Positions 8,848 to 17,520 of a stretch of DNA of 64,000 nt are shown one piece after another; position 1 is the stretch's first letter, and each line of letters begins with the position of its first letter. A program made the translations under genes and the position numbers. The DNA comes from Deltaproteobacteria bacterium. GTDB lineage: Bacteria > Desulfobacterota > Binatia > HRBIN30 > CADEER01. The notes below the pieces were generated by a model that worked only from the letters and a program-made list of their open reading frames with translations, had not been told where the DNA came from and ran no database searches. The stretch lies in assembly GCA_029262455.1 (NCBI GenBank), contig JAJCZJ010000014.1:108862-172861 (forward strand). Direction: 5' to 3'.

Positions 8848-9537
8848 TCACAAGTCCAACCCACCAAACGGATCGGACAGATCAATTTCTTGGTGCGTCA
8901 CTTGATAGGGAGGAATTCCGTTCGCGCCGGCGGTGGCGACAGTCGCGTTCCCTTTATCCGTAATTCGGTCCGCCCACCCGGTGATGTTGCCCTGAGCATC
9001 CGTGTTGAACACGGTAAGGTAGTAGTCGCGGTAAGCGCCCACCGTCAGCTTTTTCACACCGTGCGATCGAAGCTCGCCATAGAAGCGGCCGGTGAACCGG
9101 CCCAAGCCGGTGTAACAGCTGAGGAAGGAGACCTCGACCTTCGCATCTTTATCGAGAAGAGATGCCAGCGCCTTGGCTACCTTCTTCATCCTGTCCTCAG
9201 CACTGAGGGACAGAGTCTGGTCCACCCCACCGGTAAAATCCGCCTCTCGGTCGGGTTTTCCCGCAAAGAAGTAGCCGCCTTCGTTGTTGCCGAAGCCGTG
9301 ACCAACAAAGTACACCCTCGACAGCTTGGTTCCAGCCGGTAACTTCGCAAGCTGCACCAACGCTGCGTCGGCAGTCGCAGCGCCGTACGTCTGCCCCGCC
9401 CCGACCAGAGATATCGCACGAAGGCGCCACATCTCAGACATCTTCAAGGATCGCTTTTTTCCGCCAATCAGGACTTTCGATCCCGACACCGCGCGGGTGT
9501 CACCCATCGTGTAGAATGCAATCGTTTTGCCTGCCAT
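8848..9537 (-). CDS. Caspase-fold-like (clan CD) protein, candidate peptidase
   Basis: A 229-residue protein without a signal peptide. A beta strand leads into VYFVGHGFGN (His80), and a second strand leads into VEVSFLSCYTG (Cys141). A strand-HG and strand-S-C arrangement with about 60 residues between them is the hallmark of caspase-fold enzymes (CHAT, gingipain, C80 and related families) with a His-Cys dyad. The N-terminus (KTIAFYTMGDTRAVSG) also suits a sandwich fold starting with a strand. The substrate is unknown. It lies between two secreted dockerin proteins and a few kb from T6SS cargo genes, so it may be a T6SS effector, a host-directed protease or part of a conflict system. I cannot rule out a non-peptidase relative such as a DUF4347-type domain. 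Confidence 0.6.
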   Translation of the reverse strand: MAGKTIAFYTMGDTRAVSGSKVLIGGKKRSLKMSEMWRLRAISLVGAGQTYGAATADAALVQLAKLPAGTKLSRVYFVGHGFGNNEGGYFFAGKPDREADFTGGVDQTLSLSAEDRMKKVAKALASLLDKDAKVEVSFLSCYTGLGRFTGRFYGELRSHGVKKLTVGAYRDYYLTVFNTDAQGNITGWADRITDKGNATVATAGANGIPPYQVTHQEIDLSDPFGGLDL

Positions 9538-10021
9538 TGGCGAACCTGTCTCCCTTACGTTCCACTGTCCAAACAGGAAGGGCCCAGCAACCGGCCCGAC
9601 GGCTTCGAATTTGCTGAGAGACGTCGAACTTTCATCTCACAAGAGCAGCAGCGCCCCTCAGAGTCTACTCACAGGAGGACCCGAAGCGAAACCCGCATAC
9701 ATCCCGATCAGGTCGGCCGGCCGTTACAACCTCGGCCGGGACAAAGACTTACCGAACGGCATCGGCGGATCAACTAGGGAAATCCCCTACAACAACTACG
9801 AACAAGCTCGACTGTCCGGGACCGACGTTCACTCGAATGCGCGGCGACGGACAGGCTTGAGGGAGATCGCCCGAGTGTCCGACGACCGGCGGAACTCCCG
9901 ACGAATTCCTTGACTCACTCACCTATAGAGCTAGTATCCCGAAAGTCCTGAGCCCGTGGCAGGCATTGAGCAGACACTTCGCTCGCGAGGAAGGGCTCGT
10001 AGATCTGAAACGGAGTTGTCC
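9538..10021. other. Divergent intergenic region
   Basis: Short open frames occur but lack ribosome sites and protein-like composition. The region should hold the promoters of the two divergent genes; one promoter candidate is listed separately. Confidence 0.4.
9910..9937 (+). promoter_or_regulatory. Candidate sigma-70 promoter before SRCR-dockerin gene
   Basis: TTGACT (9910-9915) and TAGTAT (9932-9937) are separated by 16 bases, about 85 bases upstream of the ATG at 10022. The match is five of six at -35 and four of six at -10. Confidence 0.35.
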
Positions 10022-11587
10022 ATGAGAGCGAAGCAACCCAACCAGACCAGCTATCTTGCTACACTGGTATCCCTCATCTTTCTTCTACCTTCGGCCGCGG
10101 ATGCGCTCTTTATCACCGGCGGACCTTCGTACGAACTTCCCGAAGGGGCCACTTGCACAGTCGCTGGAAACCCAGCTTTGGCGAACAACGCGTCCGTCAC
10201 CTGCAGCGGCATCGATCTCGACGCTCATACCCATGTCTACTTCGGTATCCGCAACGACGGCAGTAGGCTCGGCAATGCCACTGACCGCAGCGGGCCAAGT
10301 GGCAATGAAATTTGGCGCTTCGTATTGAACGCGAACATGACCATCGTCTATACGAGCACCACAACAATCAACAATGCCCTACTTGGCCGCAACCAGAGCG
10401 TGGATAGCGGTCTCACGCTGAGCAGTGAAGTCGGAAACCTGACCCCCATCCTCACCGGAGGCGTCCCTGCAGACAACGGCAGCAGCGATATCAGCGCACT
10501 CTTTCGCGTCGACAGCGCTGCGTTCGCCGTTGGAGTGGCTGTCGAAGCCGCGACAGAAGGTATCGAGGGGTTCGGCACGACGAACCCCCACATCTACGAT
10601 CCGATCCATACGCCGAACAACACCGGTGGGAACATCTCCAGCGTCGATCTGGCGTTTTACTTTGCCGACTGCGGTGGACGTGACGCGACTTGCCCGGAGA
10701 CGGACGTCCGGCTCGTCGACGGCGACACCGCCTCTGAAGGTAGAGTCGAAGTCTTCGTCGACGGCACGTGGGGAACAGTGTGCGACGACAACTGGGACCT
10801 GATCGAAGCCGAAGTCGTTTGTCGGCAACTCGGTTTCGTCGGCGCCGAGTCGGCGAACGGCGGCGCACTATTTGGCCCAGGCAACGCAGACCAACCGATC
10901 TTCCTCGATGACCTCAGCTGTAACGGGGAAGAAGGCAGCCTCCTGCAATGCCCTTCTTCCGGTATCGGCGTGACCAATTGCGAGCACGACGAAGACGCGG
11001 GTGTGGTTTGCGCCACAACCAACGTGCGTCTAATCGGCGGATCCTCCCGAGGCGAGGGTCGGGTCGAAGTCAACTTCGAGGGGCAGTGGGGCACCGTCTG
11101 TGACGACTTCTGGGGCATCGAGGACGCCAACGTCGTGTGCCGTCAACTCGGCTTTACCGGAGCGGATGCAGCGCCAGGCGAAGCCGCCTTCGGTGCCGGA
11201 AACGGTCCCATCCTGATGGACGATGTCCAGTGCGTCGGAGACGAAGCCGAAATCACGGCTTGCCAATTCAACGGGTTCGGGAACCACAACTGCGAAAGGG
11301 ATCACACAGAGGACGCGAGCGCCGTCTGCAAGGCAGCCGTGTTGCCGACAGAAACTCCTGCGCCTGACACGCCCACACCTACCTTCACACCCGGCGGGAC
11401 AACCTGCTTCGGAGACTGCAACGGAGACGGGCGGGTGGCAGTCAGCGAGCTGATCACAGCCGTCAACGGAGCTCTCTCGGGTAACATTTCGGCCTGCCCG
11501 GCGGCCGACCGCGACGGCAACGGGAGGATCACCGTCCCCGAGCTCATCACCGCCGTCAACAACGCACTCAGCGGGTGTCCGAACTAG
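10022..11587 (+). CDS. Secreted protein with two SRCR domains and C-terminal dockerin-like pair
   Basis: A 521-residue protein. The ATG at 10022 is preferred to the GTG at 9956 because a CGGAG site precedes it and it starts directly at a signal peptide (about residues 1-28, ending PSAADA). Residues 30-215 form an unrecognised beta-rich region. Two SRCR domains follow (about 228-332 and 334-437), each with GRVEV, WGTVCDD, VVCRQLGF and six or more conserved cysteines. A Thr/Pro linker leads to a dockerin-like pair (about 460-520; DCNGDGRVAVSELI and DRDGNGRITVPELI). The Asp/Asn positions of the calcium loops are intact. The dockerin may anchor this binding protein to the cohesin-like domains encoded at 5818-8718 and 13005-14642. 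Confidence 0.85.
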   Translation: MRAKQPNQTSYLATLVSLIFLLPSAADALFITGGPSYELPEGATCTVAGNPALANNASVTCSGIDLDAHTHVYFGIRNDGSRLGNATDRSGPSGNEIWRFVLNANMTIVYTSTTTINNALLGRNQSVDSGLTLSSEVGNLTPILTGGVPADNGSSDISALFRVDSAAFAVGVAVEAATEGIEGFGTTNPHIYDPIHTPNNTGGNISSVDLAFYFADCGGRDATCPETDVRLVDGDTASEGRVEVFVDGTWGTVCDDNWDLIEAEVVCRQLGFVGAESANGGALFGPGNADQPIFLDDLSCNGEEGSLLQCPSSGIGVTNCEHDEDAGVVCATTNVRLIGGSSRGEGRVEVNFEGQWGTVCDDFWGIEDANVVCRQLGFTGADAAPGEAAFGAGNGPILMDDVQCVGDEAEITACQFNGFGNHNCERDHTEDASAVCKAAVLPTETPAPDTPTPTFTPGGTTCFGDCNGDGRVAVSELITAVNGALSGNISACPAADRDGNGRITVPELITAVNNALSGCPN

Positions 11588-11831
11588 CAGCAAGCACAGC
11601 GGAGCGAAGCAGAGAATCCATCCTCGCACCTGCGCGTCCAACTGGGCCCGGCCCCGCGCCGGTTGTCGCAAAACTTCCCTATTGTCAGTTCTGAGCCGGG
11701 CGTACGGTAACCGTGACCCACGACTTGAAGAGTAGTCCAGATATCGCAAGCGTTCACACCGGCAGCAGCTGGCAAACTGTGGTGGCGTCGCCGGTTGCCG
11801 GCATCGCGAAATCCAATCAGAAAGGGCGGCG

Positions 11832-12857
11832 ATGGCTGAGTGCGACGATGTCCTAGGCACATTCAAGGAAGTTCTGATCCTCAGCCTAGAATTGGTCGGT
11901 GCAGGCGCTGAAGCCGGCGGTAGTGCGGTCGGTGATCTGCCGAGCCTCGTTTGGGAGAGTCTCCAGAACGAGAAGGTCAAGAAAGGCCTGCAAGACGAGC
12001 TCATTCGTCAGGCGCGCGCGCTGCGAGCCGAGGCTATGAACCAAACGCGACCGCCCGGGGGGAACCAACAATTCTCCGTTGCCACGAAACATGGAGACGA
12101 CGCGCTCGCGCCGTTGAAGAAAATCGGCAGCAAAGCTCAAGGCCCCGCCGGCAAGGCACTGCTCGCAGAGATCAAGAAGACGGCGGAGTACAAGGATCTC
12201 GTAGGTCGGGTCGAAAAGCTCCGTTGCTCCGCTGGAAAAACCCCCGTCGGCATCTGGATCGACGAGCACAAGGGACTGGCGATCTTTGTCGCCGTGGGGA
12301 TCGCGGTCGGGGGTTTGTCAGCAATGTATGTAACCCGCTCCGGTGACCTTCCGGCCGAGTACCTACTGAAAGTGGCGAAGGGGCCGTACAAGTACAAAGT
12401 CGGCAAGCTTGATCTCGGCACGAAGGTGCTGAAATTCGAGCCATCGACGAGAACGATCGCGATCGAGCAGTTCGCCGTAGCAAAGTGGAAACCTCTGCAA
12501 GCGAAGATCGCCCTCCAAGGGCTCGCCGTCGAAGGCGAGGTTGGAGGAACGGTTACCACCGAGCTGGTCGTTCCGGTGAACAAGCGCAACAAGTTCAAAG
12601 TGACCGGCAGTGTCGCTGGAGGAGCAGCACCGAATCTGCGATCGTTCTCGGTCATCTGGACAGCAACGCCGCAAGCGGGTCTGACGGCAACCGTCCAGGG
12701 TGGCATCCTTCATGACATGGACGGAACCAGCGGCAGCGTCGGCGGCGCAGTGAAGTACAAGAAGGACGACCTGACGATCACCAGCAGCGCCACCCACAAG
12801 CGCAGTCCGGGCCAACAGGAAACGAAAGTCGACTTCGGGCTAGAATGGCAGTTCTGA
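11832..12857 (+). CDS. Unknown protein with one membrane segment and beta-rich C-terminus
   Basis: A 341-residue protein, start supported by AAAGGGCGG. The N-terminal half is helical and charged. A hydrophobic segment (about residues 158-178, GLAIFVAVGIAVGGLSAMYV) follows, then a beta-rich half with alternating patterns, ending in FGLEWQF. The terminal aromatic residue and amphipathic strands recall outer-membrane or pore-forming beta domains, but no family is recognised. The end of a paralogue (same last residues, GFGLEWQF) survives at 16831-16863 next to the L,D-transpeptidase-like gene, so this may be a mobile module of the cargo region. No signal peptide is seen, which would fit a T6SS substrate or an inner-membrane protein. 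Confidence 0.65.
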   Translation: MAECDDVLGTFKEVLILSLELVGAGAEAGGSAVGDLPSLVWESLQNEKVKKGLQDELIRQARALRAEAMNQTRPPGGNQQFSVATKHGDDALAPLKKIGSKAQGPAGKALLAEIKKTAEYKDLVGRVEKLRCSAGKTPVGIWIDEHKGLAIFVAVGIAVGGLSAMYVTRSGDLPAEYLLKVAKGPYKYKVGKLDLGTKVLKFEPSTRTIAIEQFAVAKWKPLQAKIALQGLAVEGEVGGTVTTELVVPVNKRNKFKVTGSVAGGAAPNLRSFSVIWTATPQAGLTATVQGGILHDMDGTSGSVGGAVKYKKDDLTITSSATHKRSPGQQETKVDFGLEWQF

Positions 12858-13004
12858 ACCACGACGGCTTTGGCCAGGAGATGAGCGCGGAGGAGCGATA
12901 CCTGGGAGCCCAAACACGACACCCGATACAATTTTCGAAGCGCACCGTCCCCACAATCGCATGCCCAGCTTCCCAACCGGCTGGTCTTCAAATCTTTTGG
13001 TAAA

Positions 13005-14642
13005 TCACCTCAAAGTTGCAGCTACAACGCCAATTTGCACCGAGCCGTCCGAGCATGTCGCGGACACGCTGCTGCCGTCGTCAGACGAAGCGCCCGGACT
13101 AGAGCACATCAGTGCCGCGCTACCAGCAGCTGCATCTGCCGCGATTCGCACCCTACAGGTGTAGAGGATCGATCCGTTCGGAATCTCACCGACATTTTGA
13201 AACGACAAAACAAGGCTTCTCAGCCCAGAGCAATCGACCCCCGGGGTGCAACCAAACGGCAGAAAGGCAAAGTCGGTGGATTCTTTGGCAATCGCCGGAT
13301 TGACCTCACAATCCTCGGTCTTGCACGAGTCGAACATGGGACAGTCGGCGTCGACGACGCAGCTACTGCCACTCGTTCGACAGACCCGACTTCCAACCGG
13401 CACCTCAGGCACAAACACTCCTGGCCCGAACGAAATTTCATTCTCGGCTGCTGCGACCAATCGATCGGTAAACAACCGGACATCGACCTCAACCGTCCCC
13501 CCTGGCGAGCCACCGGCCGTGCCGATCTCAATTCTCACACCGGAAGACACCGGGGGGGTGCGAGTCGGGGTGTTCGTCCGCGTTGGGGTCCGAGTCCGGG
13601 TAGCAGTTGCAGCCGCCGGCGACGCCCCGGGGCAACCAAAGAGCGCATTATTGACGGCCAACACGAGTTCGTTGATCGGGACCCTGTTGTCTGAGTTCGC
13701 ATCGAACTCCGGACATCCGCCAAGGAGCGCCCGCCCAAGAGCGATGTTGACACCCCTGACGAGTTCGCTGATCGACACGCGCTTGTCTCGATTGCAGTCC
13801 CCAACACAGAACGGGTCAACAAGCGGCGTCGCAGTAGAAGACATCTGTGTCGGCGTGACAAACCCGGTCGGGACCAGAGTCGGGGTTGGTGTCGGCGGCT
13901 CGGTCGGCGTAGGTGACGGTGCAGCTTCCGACACGAAGCTTCCGCCCCTAGCGATGCCAAGGCCCGCCCCGCCAAAGTCGACGACGAAAGTTCCCACGCC
14001 CGTAGACAAGTCAATTGAGAAGATTTCGGTTCCAGCGTAGCCGTACATGATATTGTTCTCAGCGAACGCGAGCCCAAACACGCTTCGAAAACCGAGACCT
14101 GTTCCGATGGCAGTTCCAATACCAGTGTTGCGGTCAACCGCGATCAGTCGGTTGTCGCGACTGGTCATGTAAAGATTGCCATTCGCATCAAACGCGAGGT
14201 CACCCGATGCACCGTGACCTAAGCCCGACCCGACCCGGGTCGCGACGCCTGTGTCGATGTCGATCACGAACAATGAGCCGCTGAACGCAGTAGCGCCAAA
14301 GAGCGTACCGTCTTTGGCAAACACCAGCGCGACCATTTGACCGGACCCGACGCCCAGCCGATTGGGAAGCGGAGTCAGCGCGCCTGACAGCGAATCAACG
14401 AGATACAGCTGGTCCTCCGTAATCCCGTAGAGAGTCCCATTCGGGGCGAATGCGATGTCAGTCAGAGCCCGCGTCGACGCGCCAAAACTCGTCGCGCCAA
14501 TCTCCACGACGTCCCCCGTCTCAATGTCGACTGTGCCCAGCCGGCGGTCATCGTGAACGTGAAGTATCGGCTCGGCAGCGGCACCCAGCGCGCAGACTGA
14601 CGCCCATAGAACGAGCAAAGAAATACCAGGGACCCGTCTCAT
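13005..14642 (-). CDS. Secreted propeller-like, dockerin-like, cohesin-like protein
   Basis: A 545-residue protein from the ATG at 14642, with GGAGAG about 9 bases upstream; an in-frame TTG lies 9 bases earlier. A signal peptide (about 1-23) precedes a repeat region (about 24-245) of strands such as GTLYGITEDQLYLVDSLSG and GNLYMTSRDNRLIAVDRNTG, typical of beta-propeller blades. Then come a Thr/Pro linker, a dockerin-like pair (about 283-340; GDCNRDKRVSISELV and FDANSDNRVPINELV), an Arg/Thr/Pro linker, and one cohesin-like domain (about 365-535) with the same Cys-rich insert as the four domains at 5818-8718. Carrying both modules on one chain could allow chaining with the neighbouring proteins. 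It converges with the unknown gene ending at 12857. Confidence 0.82.
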   Translation of the reverse strand: MRRVPGISLLVLWASVCALGAAAEPILHVHDDRRLGTVDIETGDVVEIGATSFGASTRALTDIAFAPNGTLYGITEDQLYLVDSLSGALTPLPNRLGVGSGQMVALVFAKDGTLFGATAFSGSLFVIDIDTGVATRVGSGLGHGASGDLAFDANGNLYMTSRDNRLIAVDRNTGIGTAIGTGLGFRSVFGLAFAENNIMYGYAGTEIFSIDLSTGVGTFVVDFGGAGLGIARGGSFVSEAAPSPTPTEPPTPTPTLVPTGFVTPTQMSSTATPLVDPFCVGDCNRDKRVSISELVRGVNIALGRALLGGCPEFDANSDNRVPINELVLAVNNALFGCPGASPAAATATRTRTPTRTNTPTRTPPVSSGVRIEIGTAGGSPGGTVEVDVRLFTDRLVAAAENEISFGPGVFVPEVPVGSRVCRTSGSSCVVDADCPMFDSCKTEDCEVNPAIAKESTDFAFLPFGCTPGVDCSGLRSLVLSFQNVGEIPNGSILYTCRVRIAADAAAGSAALMCSSPGASSDDGSSVSATCSDGSVQIGVVAATLR

Positions 14643-14733
14643 AGGTAGCAACTCTCCAGACTAAGTTGAGGGCGACTTGGCTCCCAACTTGGCTCGGGCC
14701 CCTGCCAAGAGACTCGACCGATCGCCGCTTGGA

Positions 14734-15291
14734 TCAACACTTGCGGATAGTCGTTCCTCGAAAAATGAGGCCAACGCTTGCGATCTCGTCGTAGATATCT
14801 GGATCGAATCCCGCAGTGAAACTCATTGGGTGACCGACCATTGAGCAGTCGAAGTCGAAACTGCTGGCGCTGATCTGTTTCAGAACGCCACCTGAAGAAT
14901 TTTTGAGGACCAATTCGAGCGGCACGGGCTTCGAGGTCTTCCAACCGTAACCGTTCACTGAAATGTCCCAGGCGATCGTCCAATAACACACGATCTTCCC
15001 GTTCTTGTCAGCCCGAACGACGGTTACCGTCGCGTCTTTTATGTCCGCTGTCGGATATCCCGCACTGGTGTTGAGTTTGAAAGTCCTAAACTTCCACGTC
15101 TTGGATTCAGCTAACGCGTCGGCAAGAAAAGGCAACGCAGCCCCCAGTTCGCCGATGTTTTGCTTTGCCTCCGGGGACGTGGCCTTTCCCGGCGCTCCCT
15201 CCAGACTCAGCTCTGAAGTGCTACCAAGCTCGTGGCCGTGCGCGGCAAATGCGACGGAAAGCATGATCGCGGTAATCAGGAAGCTTCGCAT
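14734..15291 (-). CDS. Small secreted protein of unknown function
   Basis: A 185-residue protein. The ATG at 15291 is chosen because AAAGGAGG lies 6-7 bases upstream and a signal peptide begins there (about residues 1-20, ending AFAAHGH). The mature part shows beta-rich stretches (TWKFRTFKLNTS, VTVVRADKNGKIVCYWTIAWDIS) and two or three cysteines near the end that could form a disulphide. No family is recognised. It stands alone on the minus strand, upstream of the propeller-dockerin gene and divergent from the next gene. Confidence 0.65.
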   Translation of the reverse strand: MRSFLITAIMLSVAFAAHGHELGSTSELSLEGAPGKATSPEAKQNIGELGAALPFLADALAESKTWKFRTFKLNTSAGYPTADIKDATVTVVRADKNGKIVCYWTIAWDISVNGYGWKTSKPVPLELVLKNSSGGVLKQISASSFDFDCSMVGHPMSFTAGFDPDIYDEIASVGLIFRGTTIRKC

Positions 15292-15631
15292 GATGATCCT
15301 CCTTTGGTCTGCCAACCAGTGAGTCAACACTACGTGAGGTCTTGCTTCACGTAGTTCTAGATCAAAAAACAAAACTCTCCTCTACAAGTCAACACTCGGC
15401 CCTCCAATATCAGGACCGGTACGAACGCCGACTCCGGTGCGTAAGAGAGGGCATATCCCGTCCAAAAAGCCTTCGTTCTTCACGTGGGTTTCACATTCCA
15501 TAGAAGGAGGAAAAGAGGACGTGTGCCGATCATGCAGGCCAGAGTTGGTCCAGAAATGATTGTGTGTCTCATCAAAGTTGACACCAGACTCTACGGCGGA
15601 CAAGATCCGCCGGACGTAAGGGGGGGCGAAT
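15292..15631. other. Divergent intergenic region
   Basis: No gene is supported here. The stretch carries the inverted repeat listed separately and should include the promoters of both flanking genes. Confidence 0.4.
15329..15355. promoter_or_regulatory. Perfect 9-bp inverted repeat, possible operator
   Basis: ACTACGTGA (15329-15337) and TCACGTAGT (15347-15355) form a perfect inverted repeat with a 9-base spacer, about 40 bases upstream of the minus-strand ATG at 15291. The spacing suits a dimeric regulator more than a terminator. Confidence 0.35.
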
Positions 15632-16708
15632 ATGAGCTGGGAGAGAATTGAGGCGCTCGACGGAGCCTGGTGGTTCGATCGGACCTTCATGCATCGCATC
15701 GTTCGCAACCACGCGCGCGCTCAGAGCATTTACAATCATGCGCGCCGCGTCGTCACCGACGAGAGGAAGTGGTGGAATCCCTTCGACGACAAGATGCCAA
15801 GCCTGGTCTCGATCGATGTCGACTTCGCGCGAGTCAACGCCGACGCCGACGTACAAACTCAGCTCGACTTCGAACAACTCGTGAGCCCGCCGTTCCATCA
15901 TATTCGTTGGCGACAACAACGACTCCAGCAACTCCACAGTGCGACTCGACAGCACAGACGCAGTTACCTCGACCTTGTCCGCGATGCACAGGAGACGTCG
16001 CTCAAAGCGATCCGCAAGGCCGTAGACGAATACGAGGAATTGAAGGAGATCGCAGAGGTCGTGCGCGACACCTCGGCCGATTCGCTCATGGTCGGAGCGA
16101 CCGCGCTGACGGGCGGCACCGCAGCAGCGATCGTCGCCACCGGAGCTGCCATCAAAGGTACGGCGAAGTATCAAGACAAGGGGCACGTCGGGGCCGCTTT
16201 CATGGAAGCCACTGGCGCAATAGCGTTCCACGTCATCAAAGTGGGAAAGCTACTTACCAGCGACACCGTCCTGGTCATCATGAAAGGCAGCTACAAAGCA
16301 GCCACGGCACTCTTAGCCGGCGACGATCTGGCAAACGCCGCCAAAGAGGGGGGCCTCGAAATCGTCGGCGAAGGCGTCGGAAAATTGATCAAGTCGGACG
16401 CCGTTCAGAAAAAGCTCCAGCACATCGCACTACCCGTGGCGACAAAGGTGATCACGGCCCCAACCAAACAACTTCAAAAGACCGTCAAAGGGCTGTCCGG
16501 CGCGTTGGGAAAACGCGCGACAAAGGCGGGCCTAAAACAAGTACTCGGCCCGGAAGAACGCCGAACACCAATGAGCCGACCCGCCAACAAGGGATCGGCC
16601 ATCGACCGGGCAACCTTCGAGAACAAAATGTTCCTGGACATGGCCCTTTTCAGCGAAGAGGAGGGACTCCCCGCGGCGTACTTCCTGCCCTTCCTGCAAC
16701 CCCGGTGA
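15632..16708 (+). CDS. Unknown helical protein with Ala/Gly-rich membrane-active-like segment
   Basis: A 358-residue protein with a strong AAGGGGGG site before the ATG. Residues 1-150 are helical and charged with probable coiled coil (EYEELKEIAEVVRD). Residues 150-215 are rich in Ala, Gly and Thr (ATALTGGTAAAIVATGAA), like segments of pore-forming or membrane-inserting toxins, followed by KYQDKGHVGAAF and a second hydrophobic stretch. The C-terminus is basic. A fragment matching the ATGAAIKGTAKYQDKGHV part lies at 18054-18131, so the family has duplicated and decayed locally. No known family is recognised. Its position directly before an effector/immunity pair makes a T6SS cargo or cargo-accessory role plausible but unproven. 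Confidence 0.65.
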   Translation: MSWERIEALDGAWWFDRTFMHRIVRNHARAQSIYNHARRVVTDERKWWNPFDDKMPSLVSIDVDFARVNADADVQTQLDFEQLVSPPFHHIRWRQQRLQQLHSATRQHRRSYLDLVRDAQETSLKAIRKAVDEYEELKEIAEVVRDTSADSLMVGATALTGGTAAAIVATGAAIKGTAKYQDKGHVGAAFMEATGAIAFHVIKVGKLLTSDTVLVIMKGSYKAATALLAGDDLANAAKEGGLEIVGEGVGKLIKSDAVQKKLQHIALPVATKVITAPTKQLQKTVKGLSGALGKRATKAGLKQVLGPEERRTPMSRPANKGSAIDRATFENKMFLDMALFSEEEGLPAAYFLPFLQPR

Positions 16709-16830
16709 GCACGGACCGGGTTCCCAGCCAAGGCGACCCTAGAGATACCCATCCTTGGCGGCACTAACCAGGGTCAAATTTCGTCAATTGGTTGTATTCT
16801 CGAAAGTTGACTCGATATCGCAAAGATTCT

Positions 16831-16863
16831 AAAGCCGGTTTCGGCTTGGAATGGCAGTTCTAG
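16831..16863 (+). pseudogene. Orphan C-terminal tail of the 11832-12857 family
   Basis: The frame reads KAGFGLEWQF followed by a stop. The last eight residues (one substitution aside) match the end of the protein at 11832-12857 (DFGLEWQF). There is no open frame of useful length upstream, so this is the 3' end of a deleted or displaced paralogue. Confidence 0.6.
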
Positions 16864-16908
16864 CGGGACTAGGGGCACCACAACTTCCTGAGTCAGGAGA
16901 ATCTAAAG

Positions 16909-17520
16909 ATGACCAACCCGACCGAGTTCCTCCTCTACGATGGCACACATGTATGGTGGAAGAATCCGGGCGATGGGCAGGGCGAAATGTCCTATCGGGC
17001 GAGCTCAGGTCTCGATGAGTCGTCGGCCGGTGGGACTGACTATCGGAATGAACAGTATCAATGCGTGAAAGACCGCGGGCCCGTTCCGGGAGGACTCTAC
17101 GTACTGAAACTCAAGATTGACCAGGACGGTACAGAACATCGAGCCGCCACTTGCACGCTCATGCCTTCGTGGGAGATCCAGACCATCCCTCGTGGCAGCG
17201 CGGCACCCGGTGACTGCGACCAGTATTGGGCAAACTGGGGCTACAATCGAGTTCGAATTGAGGCCGCCAACGTTCAAACAAGGAGTGCCTGCAGTCCAAG
17301 ACGGGGCGGCTTCTATCTACACGACTCAACCAAGGGTTACTCACATGGATGCATCGAGGTTGATACGCAGTTCTTCACCCGTCTCCGAGCCTACGTGCGT
17401 AGGCTCGGAACCGGAGGATCTCGAAAGCGCTTGTTGAACTTGCGTGTCGACTACCGCCAGAAAGATATGGCCACCTACGGTTACACCGACCAACCGGACT
17501 TTGTGGGCCCCATCCCATGA
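16909..17520 (+). CDS. L,D-transpeptidase-like (DUF2778/Tlde1-type) candidate T6SS effector
   Basis: A 203-residue protein with AGGAGA 8 bases before the ATG and no signal peptide. The C-terminal half contains GGFYLHDSTKGYSHGCIEV: His138, then Ser145-His146-Gly147-Cys148, the signature of YkuD/DUF2778 enzymes in which Cys is the nucleophile. The N-terminus begins with a short strand pattern (FLLYDGTHVWW) as in DUF2778. Known Tlde1 effectors with this fold are delivered by T6SS and act on tetrapeptide stems in the target periplasm. Its stop overlaps the start of a signal-peptide lipoprotein gene (ATGA), the classic layout for a periplasmic toxin with its immunity protein. Family assignment rests on motif and context. 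Confidence 0.78.
   Translation: MTNPTEFLLYDGTHVWWKNPGDGQGEMSYRASSGLDESSAGGTDYRNEQYQCVKDRGPVPGGLYVLKLKIDQDGTEHRAATCTLMPSWEIQTIPRGSAAPGDCDQYWANWGYNRVRIEAANVQTRSACSPRRGGFYLHDSTKGYSHGCIEVDTQFFTRLRAYVRRLGTGGSRKRLLNLRVDYRQKDMATYGYTDQPDFVGPIP

Noticed and set aside
15670..16767. 365-residue frame overlapping the 15632-16708 gene
   Set aside because: Very Arg-rich composition typical of a shifted frame; the 15632 frame has the strong ribosome site.
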